Shown piece after piece: positions 49,915 to 60,977 of a stretch of 64,000 nucleotides of DNA. The first letter of the stretch is position 1; every line of letters starts with the position of its first letter. This DNA is from Jacaranda mimosifolia (Eukaryota; Streptophyta; Magnoliopsida; Lamiales; Bignoniaceae): NCBI GenBank assembly GCA_018894105.1, contig CM032124.1:7239501-7303500 (forward strand), given 5' to 3'. The notes beneath the pieces are model-generated. The model worked only from the letters and a program-made list of their open reading frames with translations, was not told the DNA's origin and did no database searches. The translations under genes and the position numbers were made by a program.

Positions 49915-51489
49915 TGGTAGCAGATTTCTTTGAGGTAAGGCCTTTATATTTTGCACTGAAAGGAATAGTTTATAAATGGGAAATTTCTCTTTGTTCAAAC
50001 ATCAGCTGATAAACTATCATATGAATCTGTGGAACAAGAATCCAAGGATCAATATTTCTTGGATCCTTCTTTTTGACCCAGCAAAAAAGGGTAGACAGGA
50101 GAAAAGAAGAAAGACAACACAAGATTGGAGAAACACTGGAAACTTGTAAAGCTTTCAATTCAGCTCATTGTAGTCAAGATGATAACGCGGGATTTGGGCA
50201 GTCAATCATTATACAGTCATACCGACATTATAAAACTTTATATTTTCTTTCTTCTGACGTGCTATTTAAGCCAAAATATTCTTCTCCGTAGCTATATCTT
50301 TTTGAGGGACTATTACAAACTTAGGCCTCATTTGGTATACCTAATCTTTTCAATTCGGCTGCCATATCCATTTAGTCCACCAATTGCTACCATATGTGTT
50401 CTATATATGGAGGAGTCAATGTCAAAAGTGAGCTCCACTTTCCTCATTAAAAATAATTTCTAGAATAATCGTGCAAATTGAAACTATGACTTTAGTGTTC
50501 ACATGGAATACAGTTCTCTTCAAATTTGGCTGCTGTCAGCAGAGAAGTTTTCTTTTTATTCTCAATACTCTTGACTTTTTGGCTCAGTCAAGTATAAGAT
50601 TAGGTATGACTGAGAGGGTGTGTGGCTAAATTTATTTAAAAGGTCTCTTAAACTCTTACATTTTATAAAATATTTTTGGAGCTTATAAGATGTTAGATTT
50701 TTTTTTTAAAATAAGTTGTTAAAGTATTTATGTAAAATAAGATTTTGGATTTTATAAGATGCTAGTAATGACAATTTTGTAATTAATATGACTAAAATTA
50801 AGAAAGTTTGTTAAGATTTTCAAAATAAGTTAGGCATTCCTTACTTTTTTATAAAGAATATATAAACTCCTAACATCTTATTTTAGGAGCTTATAAACTC
50901 TTTTTTAAAAAAATTACCCAACACTTTTAGATGTCTTATAAACTTTCAAACATCTTATAAGATGTTTTGAGGAGCTTATAAGCTCAACCAAACACCCTCT
51001 AATTCTTCAGCAATCAAAGTAGATCTGCTGTTGAAACAGGAGGGAGAGAATAAAAGAATATCTTATGGAATGACTGCTTACTTTCATAAGGAATGACTGC
51101 TATCAGGAAATCTCTTCCAAAAATAAATGGAGTTTGCAATGATCATTGTGAATGAACTGCCATTCATAAAGCAATAGGTAAAATTGGTGGAAATTCTACA
51201 CGGCCCAGATCGAAAAACCTTCAGAAAGTAACTTAAATGTGGTATTTCGACGGGTATTAGTGATTGAGGCGCATTGATTTCTTAATATTTTAGACAATCA
51301 AACTCTCAATCTATGTGATGGATTCAACGAACAGCAGAAGAGATGATCCGAGTACAATGATTTTATTACCAATGACAAGCACAGATTTTGGTCCCACCAC
51401 ATGTTACAGCAAGACCAGGATGATCATGGTAGATGATAAAATTATCTGGTTAACCTAGGACAGCAAGAGTAATTCTAAGGTAGCTTGTC
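49915..51489. other. Spacer between the tandem paralogues
   Basis: The left part is the promoter side of the 47710-49914 gene and the right part the 3' side of the 51490-53757 gene. It contains a MITE (50613-51000). No other coding sequence recognised. Confidence 0.5.
50613..51000. mobile_element. MITE with AGAGGGTGT ends
   Basis: Starts AGAGGGTGTGTGGCTAAATT and ends with inverted AGCTCAACCAAACACCCTCT. Inner inverted 'cttataagatgtt / aacatcttataag' phrases. AT-rich, noncoding; lies between the two paralogues. A decayed relative is in the glutaredoxin gene at 23243. Confidence 0.7.
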
Positions 51490-53757
51490 TTAACCATCAA
51501 TATCATCCTCCACCTCTATATTTTCATGCTCTTCTCTGGATTTGTTAGGCCTAGAAATGGAAGCCTGATTATTCTTATTTTCCAGCCTGATTAAGGCTCG
51601 CCACTCTTCAATATAAGCTGCCTTATCAGGGGCAAAGATTGGCAGTTGGCGTTGCTGGAGATATGCAAGAATATCTTCAGTTTCACCAAGAAGAAGCGCT
51701 GCTTGGCGGACACTTTTCTCTCTTTCTTCAATAGCATTCTTATGACACTTCATGGTTATTACATGAGCCAAATTAGTAAGACAAGCTGCCATAATGTCTG
51801 CGATCATAATGGATAATTCCTCAAACAATTTCTCATCTGTTTTGCCACTTTCGCCTCCAAGATTTAGTATAATTGTTCGGCTGATCCGGTGCATTGAGTT
51901 GGCCGCAATAACCTTAGCAGGCCAGTTAAGAGGATTCCTCATGAGGCAGTCTCTTGCACCTCTCTTGAACTCCAGAACCGTATTTTCAGCTTTATTGCAG
52001 AGTTGTTGTAGTATCTCCTTGGCATTTTTTCCTTTTAGAGATGTTTCATGAAGATCCTTGTCTTGCCACTTGTGGTACAGTTCAACTCCTACCCAGACAA
52101 CATCTGCTGCAGTTCTTATGTTCCCCAAACCACCTTTCTTACACAGGGTTTTATCTATAAGCTTCACAAAGTAGAGCCCTTCTGTCACACTGTTCAGCAG
52201 GCGATCAGATTTTTGCTTTTCCACTTTGGGAAGTGCAAGTGCAATGCTAGTCAAGGTGACCACAGGTAGAGACCAGCAGTAAGGAAGGTCTTGAGAATGC
52301 AGACTTGGAACTTGATGGCTATCAAATTCTGTCACCCCTCTGAAGTCGCAAGATTTATATAGCAACTTTAACAAGTTTTTTGGTTTTTTCATCTTACCTT
52401 TTCGAATGACTTCATCTACCTCTTTACAGATATTCTCAAGAGTTTCTGCAGGCAGTTCTACTTCCCCTTCAAGCAGCATAACATAATGTCCAAAATCCAC
52501 ATCAGAATTAGGCGTAGATTCTGAGACTTCTTGATCGCTTGAGGAGCCAGAGTCAGTTATGCGCTTCTGCCTCTTCAACCTTCTGAGATAGTTAAGGCAC
52601 AAAATGATTGGACTTGCTATGCAGATAGAGATAAGAAGGACTAATTTGCTGGCAAGAACAGTAAGAAACTGAACAAAAATGAAGAATTTGAGAATTAGTC
52701 CTCTCAGCTCATGAACGATTTTTCTGCACTTCAAATGTCGGAATTTCATCGATAATGATCGTTGTTTCCATTCCACCATCTTCTGAGTCCAATAGCCCTC
52801 GACTGTGAATGCACTTCCGAAGCTCTTACTGCCTTTATTCGATGACCTAAATCTTATGGCAACAAACCATCTGGATGCAGGAGCAATAGTACCAACTATC
52901 ACCCCAATAGTCTGAGCTAGAAGAATCCATTTTGTCGACCAGCCGTAAGTAGAATACGACTGATGTAGAATGCTATACTCCATCGCCATCCGAATCTCAG
53001 CTTCCACCAGAACGAAAGCAATCAGCAGGCTAACGGCACCAGAAGTCGTGCAGGTGACAGAACGAGCTATCACAAACTGAGGGCTACTAGTTTCTGCCAT
53101 CACCCAATATTTCTTGATTAGCACTCTCAATTTCTCAGTTTTAACTCTCCTCATATCCACTTGCTCTTCATTTAAAGCTGATCTATGCATTTCATGGTAT
53201 TTTGTTTCCAGATAACGTTTGGTGGATGGTATCATCAGAGCCGATGAACTGAACATAACAAGCAAGAGAAGCATAGAACCAATGGCTAAAATTTCTTCAC
53301 CAAATGCCAGCCTGCCATTGAGATAAGAATGCACTTGGATGACCTGGATGCATACATTTGCAAGGACTGTGATAACTAGAATGCCTAAGGCTGTAACGTT
53401 CATCAAGACATCCTTATCGTTCATGGATCCTAAGGATGTCAAGAAATTAGCCATGGCTGTCGACATGAAGACAAGGCTGCTCACCTTTGCAAGGCGATCC
53501 GTGACAGCATACATCCTAGTAGTTAGATCCACTGGCAGCTTCATTGCAACTGCTAATAATGTTAAGGAAGTGGCATTAAGGGAGAAGTACTTAGATGGGA
53601 ACCAATACTTTTTGGTCCAGAATCCATGGAAAGTGTCGGCAGCCATTGCAAGCATGCAGGCTAGAGATGCTGCAGCAACATACATGCCTATCCATGGGAT
53701 TGGCGCCTCAAGCTGTCGTTCCACATCTGCGGTGTTAGACGGTTCGTTCCAGGGCAT
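51490..53757 (-). CDS. Unnamed plant multi-pass membrane protein, tandem paralogue 2
   Basis: Single exon, 755 residues, starting MPWNEPSNTADVERQLEAPI. Same architecture as the 47710-49914 gene: about seven membrane segments in the first 300 residues, then a soluble C-terminal half with WQDKDLHETSLKGKN, NPLNWPAKVIAANSMHRISR and RQAALLLGETEDILAYLQQR. It differs by a Ser/acidic linker at about 410-430 (SGSSSDQEVSESTPNSDVDF) and an acidic C-terminal tail (EEHENIEVEDDIDG). Same strand and about 1.6 kb upstream of its paralogue, so a tandem duplication. Intact reading frame. No named domain recognised. Confidence 0.88.
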   Translation of the reverse strand: MPWNEPSNTADVERQLEAPIPWIGMYVAAASLACMLAMAADTFHGFWTKKYWFPSKYFSLNATSLTLLAVAMKLPVDLTTRMYAVTDRLAKVSSLVFMSTAMANFLTSLGSMNDKDVLMNVTALGILVITVLANVCIQVIQVHSYLNGRLAFGEEILAIGSMLLLLVMFSSSALMIPSTKRYLETKYHEMHRSALNEEQVDMRRVKTEKLRVLIKKYWVMAETSSPQFVIARSVTCTTSGAVSLLIAFVLVEAEIRMAMEYSILHQSYSTYGWSTKWILLAQTIGVIVGTIAPASRWFVAIRFRSSNKGSKSFGSAFTVEGYWTQKMVEWKQRSLSMKFRHLKCRKIVHELRGLILKFFIFVQFLTVLASKLVLLISICIASPIILCLNYLRRLKRQKRITDSGSSSDQEVSESTPNSDVDFGHYVMLLEGEVELPAETLENICKEVDEVIRKGKMKKPKNLLKLLYKSCDFRGVTEFDSHQVPSLHSQDLPYCWSLPVVTLTSIALALPKVEKQKSDRLLNSVTEGLYFVKLIDKTLCKKGGLGNIRTAADVVWVGVELYHKWQDKDLHETSLKGKNAKEILQQLCNKAENTVLEFKRGARDCLMRNPLNWPAKVIAANSMHRISRTIILNLGGESGKTDEKLFEELSIMIADIMAACLTNLAHVITMKCHKNAIEEREKSVRQAALLLGETEDILAYLQQRQLPIFAPDKAAYIEEWRALIRLENKNNQASISRPNKSREEHENIEVEDDIDG

Positions 53758-55679
53758 TGGAAACTAGTGTTTTTCAGTTTCTACCTTAGTGAAGAAAAGG
53801 GAGAAAGTATGGAGAAAGGGTTATCAGAAAAATGATTCCATAAGTCAGATAAATGATTCTTGATCAACTGAGTTTGGATTAGATGATCTTTCTGTGTAAG
53901 ATTATTGTTATTTTTCTGAATGAAAGGGGGTCAGAAGATGGGAGTAGACTTATCTGGACCCTGGAAAGAGATAAACAAATTATTGGGAAAGGGTGAAAGG
54001 AATAATTTAGCTTCCATTCCAGCTCAGAATTGGACAAGAAGTCTACGCTAGGCCAAGTAGAGAGAAACTTTTATTATGTTCACATTAGCATTATGTAAAG
54101 TTTATTATTACTTATTTTAAAAGCGATCTTTCATAGAGAACTGTGTTTTGTTGTTTTGAGTTTGTCCTCTTTCTCCCATTATCAAAGCTAACAGGTTTTA
54201 TGTGAGGATTTCTCTGTATTTCTTCCTCACCTAACACAATGAAAGGGTTATTCTAACGTCATCCAATTTGACTAGCTAAGGAGAGGTTCTTGCATCTGCC
54301 TGAAATTCTATCAACTCCAGGTTTATTTTAATCCATCGCCTACAATGTTAAAATTGTAACCATAATAGAGGTGTATGTTTTTTCGTTAGTTCATTCTTCA
54401 ATTTCATACTAAGAACGATTAACTGAATCAAGTATACGTCCAAATCTCGCATATGAATCAAGTTGATGTACTATACCATTGGAATGATACTTCAATCAGA
54501 CATAGTTTTTCCTAAAAGGATCACATGTTCAAATTGGATGATCAATTTATTCGCATTTTAGTGGAATTGTGGTGATAAACAGTTTAAAACAATTTGGGAT
54601 TCTTATTATTTTGTGTTTTAGGAAGGTTGTTATGTTGATCATTCTATAAAAAAAAAAATTATTTTTCAAAAAAGAAAAGTTAATATATCTTTAAATTAAT
54701 CGATCTCGAGCATTTAAACTAATTAAATTCAATTAGTCTGTGATTTGAGTTTGAGTTAGATAAGATTGGATAAGATATTAGAGTTGTTAGTATTCAACAT
54801 TATCTTAATTTTTGTGTAATTTTTTACTTAACTATAAATGTATATGTACATATATTCTATTAATCCGCATGATGGAAAGGGCATAAGAAAATGTATCAAA
54901 CTCAACCCATAAGTTACATATAGACTGTATATTTATTTATTTATCTTTATTCATAAATAGATATGTGTATCCGGTTATTTGGATTCAAATTTTAAATATC
55001 ATAAAGACATACATATGAAAATAGTGTTAGTGGATCAATTGTCAATTGTCAATTGTCAATTGTCAATAGTGTTAGTGTACCTAACTGGGCTAGAAAAGGC
55101 ACCCTTTATTTTACTAATAACTAGTTGTTGTTGCATGTCGTTCCTTCGTGCATATTAATTTATCATATTATTAATATTAAATTAATAAATAAAATATTTA
55201 ATTTTTTATTATGTATATTAACAATAATATAATTTTAACAATAATTAAACTAATAGCATAAAATAATAATTATTTATCAATATAAACTCATATTTAGCTA
55301 ATTATTTCTATATCAAAAGTTTAAAATTATTAAATATATCTACTAACATTCCCTAAATTTTGTTATTATATCTTCACTATATTATTTATGTTTCAATATT
55401 AAATTAAGTGATAAATTCACTTTTGAAATTAAATTAAAAATTGAGGGTTTAATTGGTTAAGCAAAATTTGGTGTAGCATGGAGTAACCGCTAATTTGAGT
55501 GTGCAAAGGGTTTTTCTTTTTTATATAGTATAGATGAAGAAATGAAATTAATTCGTAAACATATTATACATTTTTGTTAAATTAATATTCTCATTGAAAA
55601 ATTTAAATAGAAATTCAATGAAGAAGATCAAATTACAAAAATCAACCCCATAAAATACTACTCTGACGTCTATTGAGAA
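53758..55679. other. Promoter side of paralogue 2 and intergenic DNA
   Basis: No coding sequence. The first few hundred bases form the 5' flank of the minus-strand gene. Includes a short heptamer repeat at 55036-55067. Confidence 0.5.
55036..55067. repeat. Heptamer tandem repeat (CAATTGT)n
   Basis: Four to five head-to-tail CAATTGT units. Confidence 0.85.
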
Positions 55680-55688
55680 GATAATATA

Positions 55689-56514
55689 GGCTTTTTTATA
55701 AAAAAAATAGTAAAAAAAAAAAATACAAAAATAAGGTACTATTCACAACTTTTACATTTTTATAGTAAGTTGCAGTCACAAACTGCAACTTTCAACAGTA
55801 ATGAACAGTAATTGTTTTTTTTTTTAATAAAATTAGTAAAATAAATAAATAAATAAAATGATTGTTTGGCGTATACTTGTGTATTATTTCGCTTGATTGA
55901 GGTAAGTTTTTTAATGATGCTAAAATTTAATTATGTTTTAGTTATGTTCATTATGTTTTGGTTAATTATCTCCATTAATTAAAGTTTGATATATGTTTTA
56001 GTTATATGAAATATGTATTATATAATTTGTCTCAATTAGTTAAAATTTATTTATTTTTTAGTTAAAATTTGATTTATGTTTTAGTTTTATGAATTATATT
56101 TTATATAATTTGTCTCAATTAGTTAAAACTTAATCATGTTTTAGTTGAAATTTGATTTACGTGTTGGTTAAACTCAAATAATAATTTATTATTTTTGGTA
56201 TAATAATTTGATTTAACAGAAATAATGATTTATGTATTAGTTGAAATTTGGATTACATTTTATGTTAGTTTTATATGTTGTTATATTTGTTAGAGTTATG
56301 TTTTTATTTGAATTACAAATTTTGTTAGAATTATTATTGAGTTAAATTTTGTGGTACTACATATTGAATTGTATTAAAATTTAAATTTTCATTCAGTTTG
56401 TGAAATTATGATTTATTAATAAATATGTGTCCATCTTAGTAACATGTGCCTAATGATGCAGGCTATCTTGACTTGGTGGAAATCTTTTGTCAGTGTTAAT
56501 TTTAGTGGAGCATT
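55689..56514 (+). repeat. Left terminal inverted repeat of the MULE
   Basis: Pairs with 59234-60054. Includes 'aggtactattcacaac', an A/T-rich body and 'gtgttaattttagtggagcatt' at the inner edge. Confidence 0.88.
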
Positions 56515-56670
56515 AATATACCAATAAATATCTTAACTTGGTGGAAAAAATTAGTTTTAGTTAATTATTCCAATCCTCAATTTGTTTGTCATTCACATTA
56601 ATATACCAATAAATATTTTGGATGTACCTAATCATATTTTTTTATTTATTTTTTCAGCAAATATTTTAGG

Positions 56671-58343
56671 ATGGATATAAGAGATATATATGGTCTACAT
56701 GATCCCAGTATCTTATACATGCAAGATGGCCATCGATCAGAGAGTGTATTAGCTGGAGATATAGATGATACTTTACTTGTCAGACGAGGAGATAGAAGAT
56801 TTTGGAGAATTATAGGACACCAAGCTCTACACCCTCATGTATTATCTTTATTAAATGAGATGTGATTCTATGGTGTCTACAGTTGTAGAAATATTGAGAC
56901 TGATGTTCATGTGATTACGGCTCTGGTCGAAAGGTGGCGCTCAGAGACTCACACATTTCATTTACGTGTGGGAGAGGCTACAGTTACGTTGCAAGACATA
57001 GCAATTATTTGGGCATTACCGATAGACGGTATTGCTGTTACCGGTATAGACTATGTTCGCAACCTCACGCAGTGGCAAGATTATTGTCATCGTTATCTCG
57101 AATTTATTCCGGAAGAGCGAGACCTTAGGGGGTCGCAGCTTCATCTTACTGCTCTTACAGACCATGTACATAATAATAGAATTACGGATCATAGCACAGT
57201 TTTGGAGGTCCAACAATACGCACGTGTTTGTGCATTGATACTTCTTTGAGGTCTTATGTGCCCAAGCTCATCAGGTTCTGCAATATCATTGGTTTACTTA
57301 CAGCATATGGAGCAAATCTATGAAGTCCGTAACTTTAGTTGGGGTAGCGCAGTTTTGTCGTTCATGTATCGTGAGCTTTGCACTGCATCACGTAGAGGAA
57401 GATCAAATATTGGTGGAGCGATGCAGTTGTTACAGGTGAAGTAGTATTATTTTGCCTTTATGTTAATTCTAGCAATTAGGTACGACGCCTAAAAAATTAT
57501 TAATTGTAGATTTGGGCATGGTCACGCATTACAACATTGACACCTATAAGATTAAGTTCTCGTGTCGATGACAATGAAGCTCCAGAAGTAGTTGATGGAC
57601 TGCCAATTCCTCTATATGGTGCTCGGTAAGATAATATATGTTATAGTTTATTAACATTTTCATGCAACTTTTTTCTGTGTATATGGATAATATAAATTGT
57701 TATATTAGTATCAATTGAATGGATTTTTAGGTGGTAGCATTATAATTCTTTCACGCAAACAGCAAGTCACTCTGTACGAATCATAAGAGTTATGCTTGAT
57801 AGAATGTCGGCAAATGAGGTAAAAAATTGTATAATAATAATACTTTTTACATCAAATATTCTAATAAGTTATTTATCTATATAAATATGGCTCAATACAT
57901 TTATATGCAGTTTATATGGCAACCATATGACCCGATCCAAGACATTCAAACCTTACCAGTCCAGTGTGCCCCGAGGCTTTGGACAACATTATGTCAATTA
58001 ATCAACTTTGCTATAATTGAGATGCATCATCCAGAAGGAGTGCTCAGGCAATTTGGGATGCGACAACATATTCCTCCACCACCGGCTGAGAGAGGTTCAA
58101 TATTACATGACGTATCACGTAGAGGTCATCTTGGACAAGATTGGTCCATTTATCACATGGATTATGTTGGTCAATGGGGTAACAGAGAGCAGCTTATTGT
58201 GCATGGGCTTCCTATTGTCGGATCAATCACTATGGAAAATGGATACATGTTATGGTATGATCGAATTACACGTTGAATAATAGGTCCATCATATGAGAAC
58301 ACACGAACGGGGTACCATCCAGAGGATCCACGCGCTTGGCGTT
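56671..58343 (+). pseudogene. Plant mobile domain (MAIN-like) gene, broken
   Basis: Reads as the TE-type plant mobile domain protein (often annotated as MAIN-like or 'PP7 long form homolog'). Exons: 56671-57435, 57510-57625, 57731-57818, 57911-about 58343. Recognisable blocks: VITALVERWRSETHTFHLRV, GEATVTLQDIAIIWALPIDG, WGSAVLSFMYRELCTASRRG, HSVRIIRVMLDRMSANE, FIWQPYDPI, LTTLCQLI-like and PVGQWGNRE-like segments. In-frame stops at 56862-56864, 57247-57249, 57735-57737 and 58274-58276 inactivate it; each is explained by one or two base changes. The 3' end is cut at the deletion junction near 58345. Host PMD proteins act in gene silencing and genome maintenance; the TE-borne role is unknown. 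Confidence 0.82.
57433..57460 (+). repeat. Source copy of a 28-bp repeat at an intron donor
   Basis: Begins CAGGTGAAGTAG and spans the exon 1/intron 1 boundary of the PMD pseudogene; an identical 28-bp copy is at 58345-58372. Confidence 0.9.
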
Positions 58344-58344
58344 G

Positions 58345-58372
58345 CAGGTGAAGTAGTATTATTTTGCCTTTA
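58345..58372 (+). repeat. 28-bp filler copy at the internal deletion junction
   Basis: Identical to 57433-57460. Left of it is PMD coding sequence, right of it is minus-strand transposase-like sequence, so it sits exactly where the element's middle was lost. Confidence 0.85.
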
Positions 58373-58384
58373 AGACCCCACTCC

Positions 58385-58763
58385 AACAGTATTTATCAAC
58401 ATCAGTCTAACTTATTGCTTCTGTCTCAACATATAATTTCACATTATCAAGTTGGCACTGTGGACCAAACAACATAAATAAACCACCATCATTCTGTATT
58501 TCCACAAGTGTAGATATCCTGTATTATTTATCCAAATAGAATTTTGCTTGAATTTTTAGTTTATAGCTACTGCTATCAATAGCTGTCGCTCCATAGATTT
58601 CGTGGCACATATCAGAATATGTTATTTCACGAGATACTCTAATAATACTGCATGCTGGACGATTATAATCCACTGAGCGAGAATCTCTAGTAATATTTCT
58701 GCTAAAGTATATTAGAACAACAATAGTACTCGAAGTCGACATACCTTCCACAAATATGCACAT
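58385..58763 (-). pseudogene. N-terminal remnant of a MULE (mudrA-like) transposase
   Basis: From the ATG at 58763 on the minus strand: MCIFVEGMSTSSTIVVLIYF, RDSRSVDYNRP, RVSREITYSDMCHEIYG and SSYKLKIQAKFYLDK then a stop, followed in the same frame by YRISTLVEIQNDGGLFMLFG and NVKLYVETEAIS. This pattern (a short beta-rich domain ending in a 'VELYVE'-like strand) is how many plant MULE transposases begin, just before their zinc-finger and DDE domains. Those domains are missing. Recognition is by pattern memory, not a search. Confidence 0.6.
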
Positions 58764-59233
58764 AAATTATGTTAATTAATCAGTCTAATCAATAATTATC
58801 ATAAAAATTTACATTTTTCAACATTTCTACAGTACACAAAAAGTAAATTTACATATACTAACAAAAATTTAATTAACTCATAAAAACACAAATCTATGAA
58901 AATATAACAACATTTAATACATTAATCAAATTTAAACTAATATAATTTAATCTAATTCATAAATTAAATTTAAGCTAACATAATAAATCATATTTTAAAC
59001 TAGCATTTATAATTAATAATATTAATAAACACATAATGACATATAAACACTCCCTCTTATGTCCATCATCATCATGCAAGAAATTAAAAACCAATCAGTA
59101 ACAAATAAGAAGGCTCTACCCCTTCTCCCAACATCCCATCCTCCTTTGTGAATCCACCAATTCTAAACATTTCTAAAGTATTGTACTATAAAAATATTAC
59201 AAAATTAAAATAAGATATCCAAGCTTACCGTAA

Positions 59234-60054
59234 AATGCTCCACTAAAATTAACACTGACAAAAGATTTCCACAAAGTTAAGATAGCCTGCATCATTAGGC
59301 ACATGTTACTAGGATGGACACATATTTATTAATAAATTATAATTTCACAAAACTGAATGAAAATTTAAATTTTAATACAATTCAATATGTAGTACCACAA
59401 AATTTAACTCAATAATAATTCTAACAAAATTTGTAATTCAAATAAAAACATAACTCTAACAAATATCACAACATATAAAACTAACATAAAATGTAATCCA
59501 AATTTCAACTAATACATAAATCATTATTTCTGTTAAATCAAATTATTATACCAAAAATAATAAATTATTATTTGAGTTTAACCAACACGTAAATCAAATT
59601 TCAACTAAAATATGATTAAGTTTTAACTAATTGAGACAAATTATATAAAATATAATTCATAAAACTAAAACATAAATCAAATTTTAACTAAAAAATAAAT
59701 AAATTTTAACTAATTGAGACAAATTATATAATACATATTTCATATAACTAAAACATAAATCAAACTTTAATTAATGGAGATAATTAACCAAAACATAATG
59801 AACATAACTAAAACATAATTAAATTTTAGCATAATTAAAAAATTTACCTCAATCAAGCGAAATAATACACAAGTATACACCAAACAATCATTTTGTTTAT
59901 TTATTTATTTTACTAATTTTATTAAAAAAAAAAACAGTAACTGTTCATTACTGTTGAAAGTTGAGACTGCAACTTACTATAAAAATGTAAAAGTTATGAA
60001 TAGTACCGTATTTTTGTAATTTTTTTTTTTTAATATTTTTTTTATAAAAAAGCC
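59234..60054 (-). repeat. Right terminal inverted repeat of the MULE
   Basis: Reverse complement of 55689-56514 with few differences, mostly in poly(A/T) lengths. At its inner edge the minus strand reads ATTTTACGGTAAGC, a possible splice donor of the transposase transcript. Confidence 0.88.
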
Positions 60055-60063
60055 GATAATATA

Positions 60064-60363
60064 GCATCAGAGAAGACAATATAGCATTAAGTAGGGTTTT
60101 TGAAAAGGAAAAAAAAAAAAAAAACATGTGCGCTGGAGGTTTAGTGCATAATTACCTAATATTTTCTCTTATTTTGATTATCACGAATTGGTACTTATGC
60201 ATCAATTTTCGGTACTTTTAGGAATTGATATTTTATAGTAATCACATTGGTATTTTAAGATACAAAAATCGAATCATTTAAAGTACAAATTACCATGCTT
60301 ATGAATCTTAATCAAATAAGAGTCCCTCTTAGTCTGACTTTGAGCCTTAGAGATCGCAATTCT

Positions 60364-60394
<31 letters not shown>

Positions 60395-60889
60395 TAAACT
60401 TAAGTATTAAATCATTTTACTTTAACGACTCACGTTTATTTGATCTATCAACCACTTTTTTTTGACAATGCCACCCCCATTAGCTAAGAATTAACATAAT
60501 TTTCACGCTAAGCAAGTATATTTTTACAAATTATATAATTTTGGTATCGACATATAATTTATGTGAATAATTCTATTTTAAGTTTATATAATTTTTTAAT
60601 ATGACTTTTACTTTTTTCAAAAATTTACATTGTAAACGTACAAATTAAATTATTCAATACCAATTAAGCCCATCACTGACACACCGTATTTTTAGTGAAA
60701 TGACTTATTGCGTACTACATGCCTAGAGTACTACAAAGTCACCAACTATGGCCCAGTGTTCGGTTATTTTCTCCTTCCCGGGCCAGCAAAATAGTTCCAG
60801 AAAAAGATTAAAAAATATGCCTACTTTTTGGAATTGTTTTGAGAGTTGAAATTTTTTTTTCCGAAATGCAAGTCAACACAGCCTTGGCT
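60064..60889. other. Intergenic DNA with a 29-bp poly(C) run
   Basis: No gene recognised. Position 60364-60392 is an uninterrupted C run. Confidence 0.55.
60364..60392. repeat. Poly(C) tract
   Basis: About 29 consecutive C. The minus strand is a G run able to form G-quadruplexes. Length may be affected by sequencing error. Confidence 0.85.
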
Positions 60890-60977
60890 TATATTCCTGT
60901 ATATTGAGTTGGCAGCAATAACCTCCGTTGGCCACTTAAGAGGGTTCTTCATAGGACGGGTTCTTCATAAGACAGTC
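60890..60977 (-). pseudogene. Relic of a third copy of the tandem membrane-protein family
   Basis: On the minus strand the codons give RDCLMKNP, then after a frameshift MKNPLKWPTEVIAANSIYR. The two intact genes nearby read RDCLMRNPLNWPAKVIAANS and KDFLMENPINWPVKVIAANS at the same place. The frameshift comes from a 16-bp direct duplication (GGGTTCTTCAT at 60942 and 60958). The rest of the gene is gone. Confidence 0.8.

Larger units (their letters stand above)
55689..60054. mobile_element. Mutator-like element with long TIRs and 9-bp TSD, carrying a PMD gene
   Basis: 4366-bp element bounded by a perfect 9-bp duplication GATAATATA (55680-55688; 60055-60063). Terminal inverted repeats of about 825 bp (55689-56514 and 59234-60054), beginning GGCTTTTTTATAAAAAAAAT, are nearly identical to each other. 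Inside are a plus-strand plant-mobile-domain pseudogene (56671-58343) and, facing it, a minus-strand remnant resembling the N-terminus of a MULE transposase (58385-58763). The catalytic region of a transposase is absent, so this copy is nonautonomous. Two genes reading inward from long TIRs matches the layout of maize MuDR. Confidence 0.87.

Noticed and set aside
48947..49933. Long open frame (328 codons) on the plus strand
   Set aside because: It lies entirely antisense to the intact 734-codon membrane-protein gene; similar antisense openings occur over the paralogue. It is a codon-bias shadow.
49915..49998. Alternative upstream ATG adding 28 residues to the 47710-49914 gene
   Set aside because: The paralogue has no matching extension, and the conserved sequence begins just after the downstream ATG.
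55036..55067. CRISPR-like array
   Set aside because: Direct heptamer repeats without spacers in a eukaryotic genome; a simple tandem repeat.
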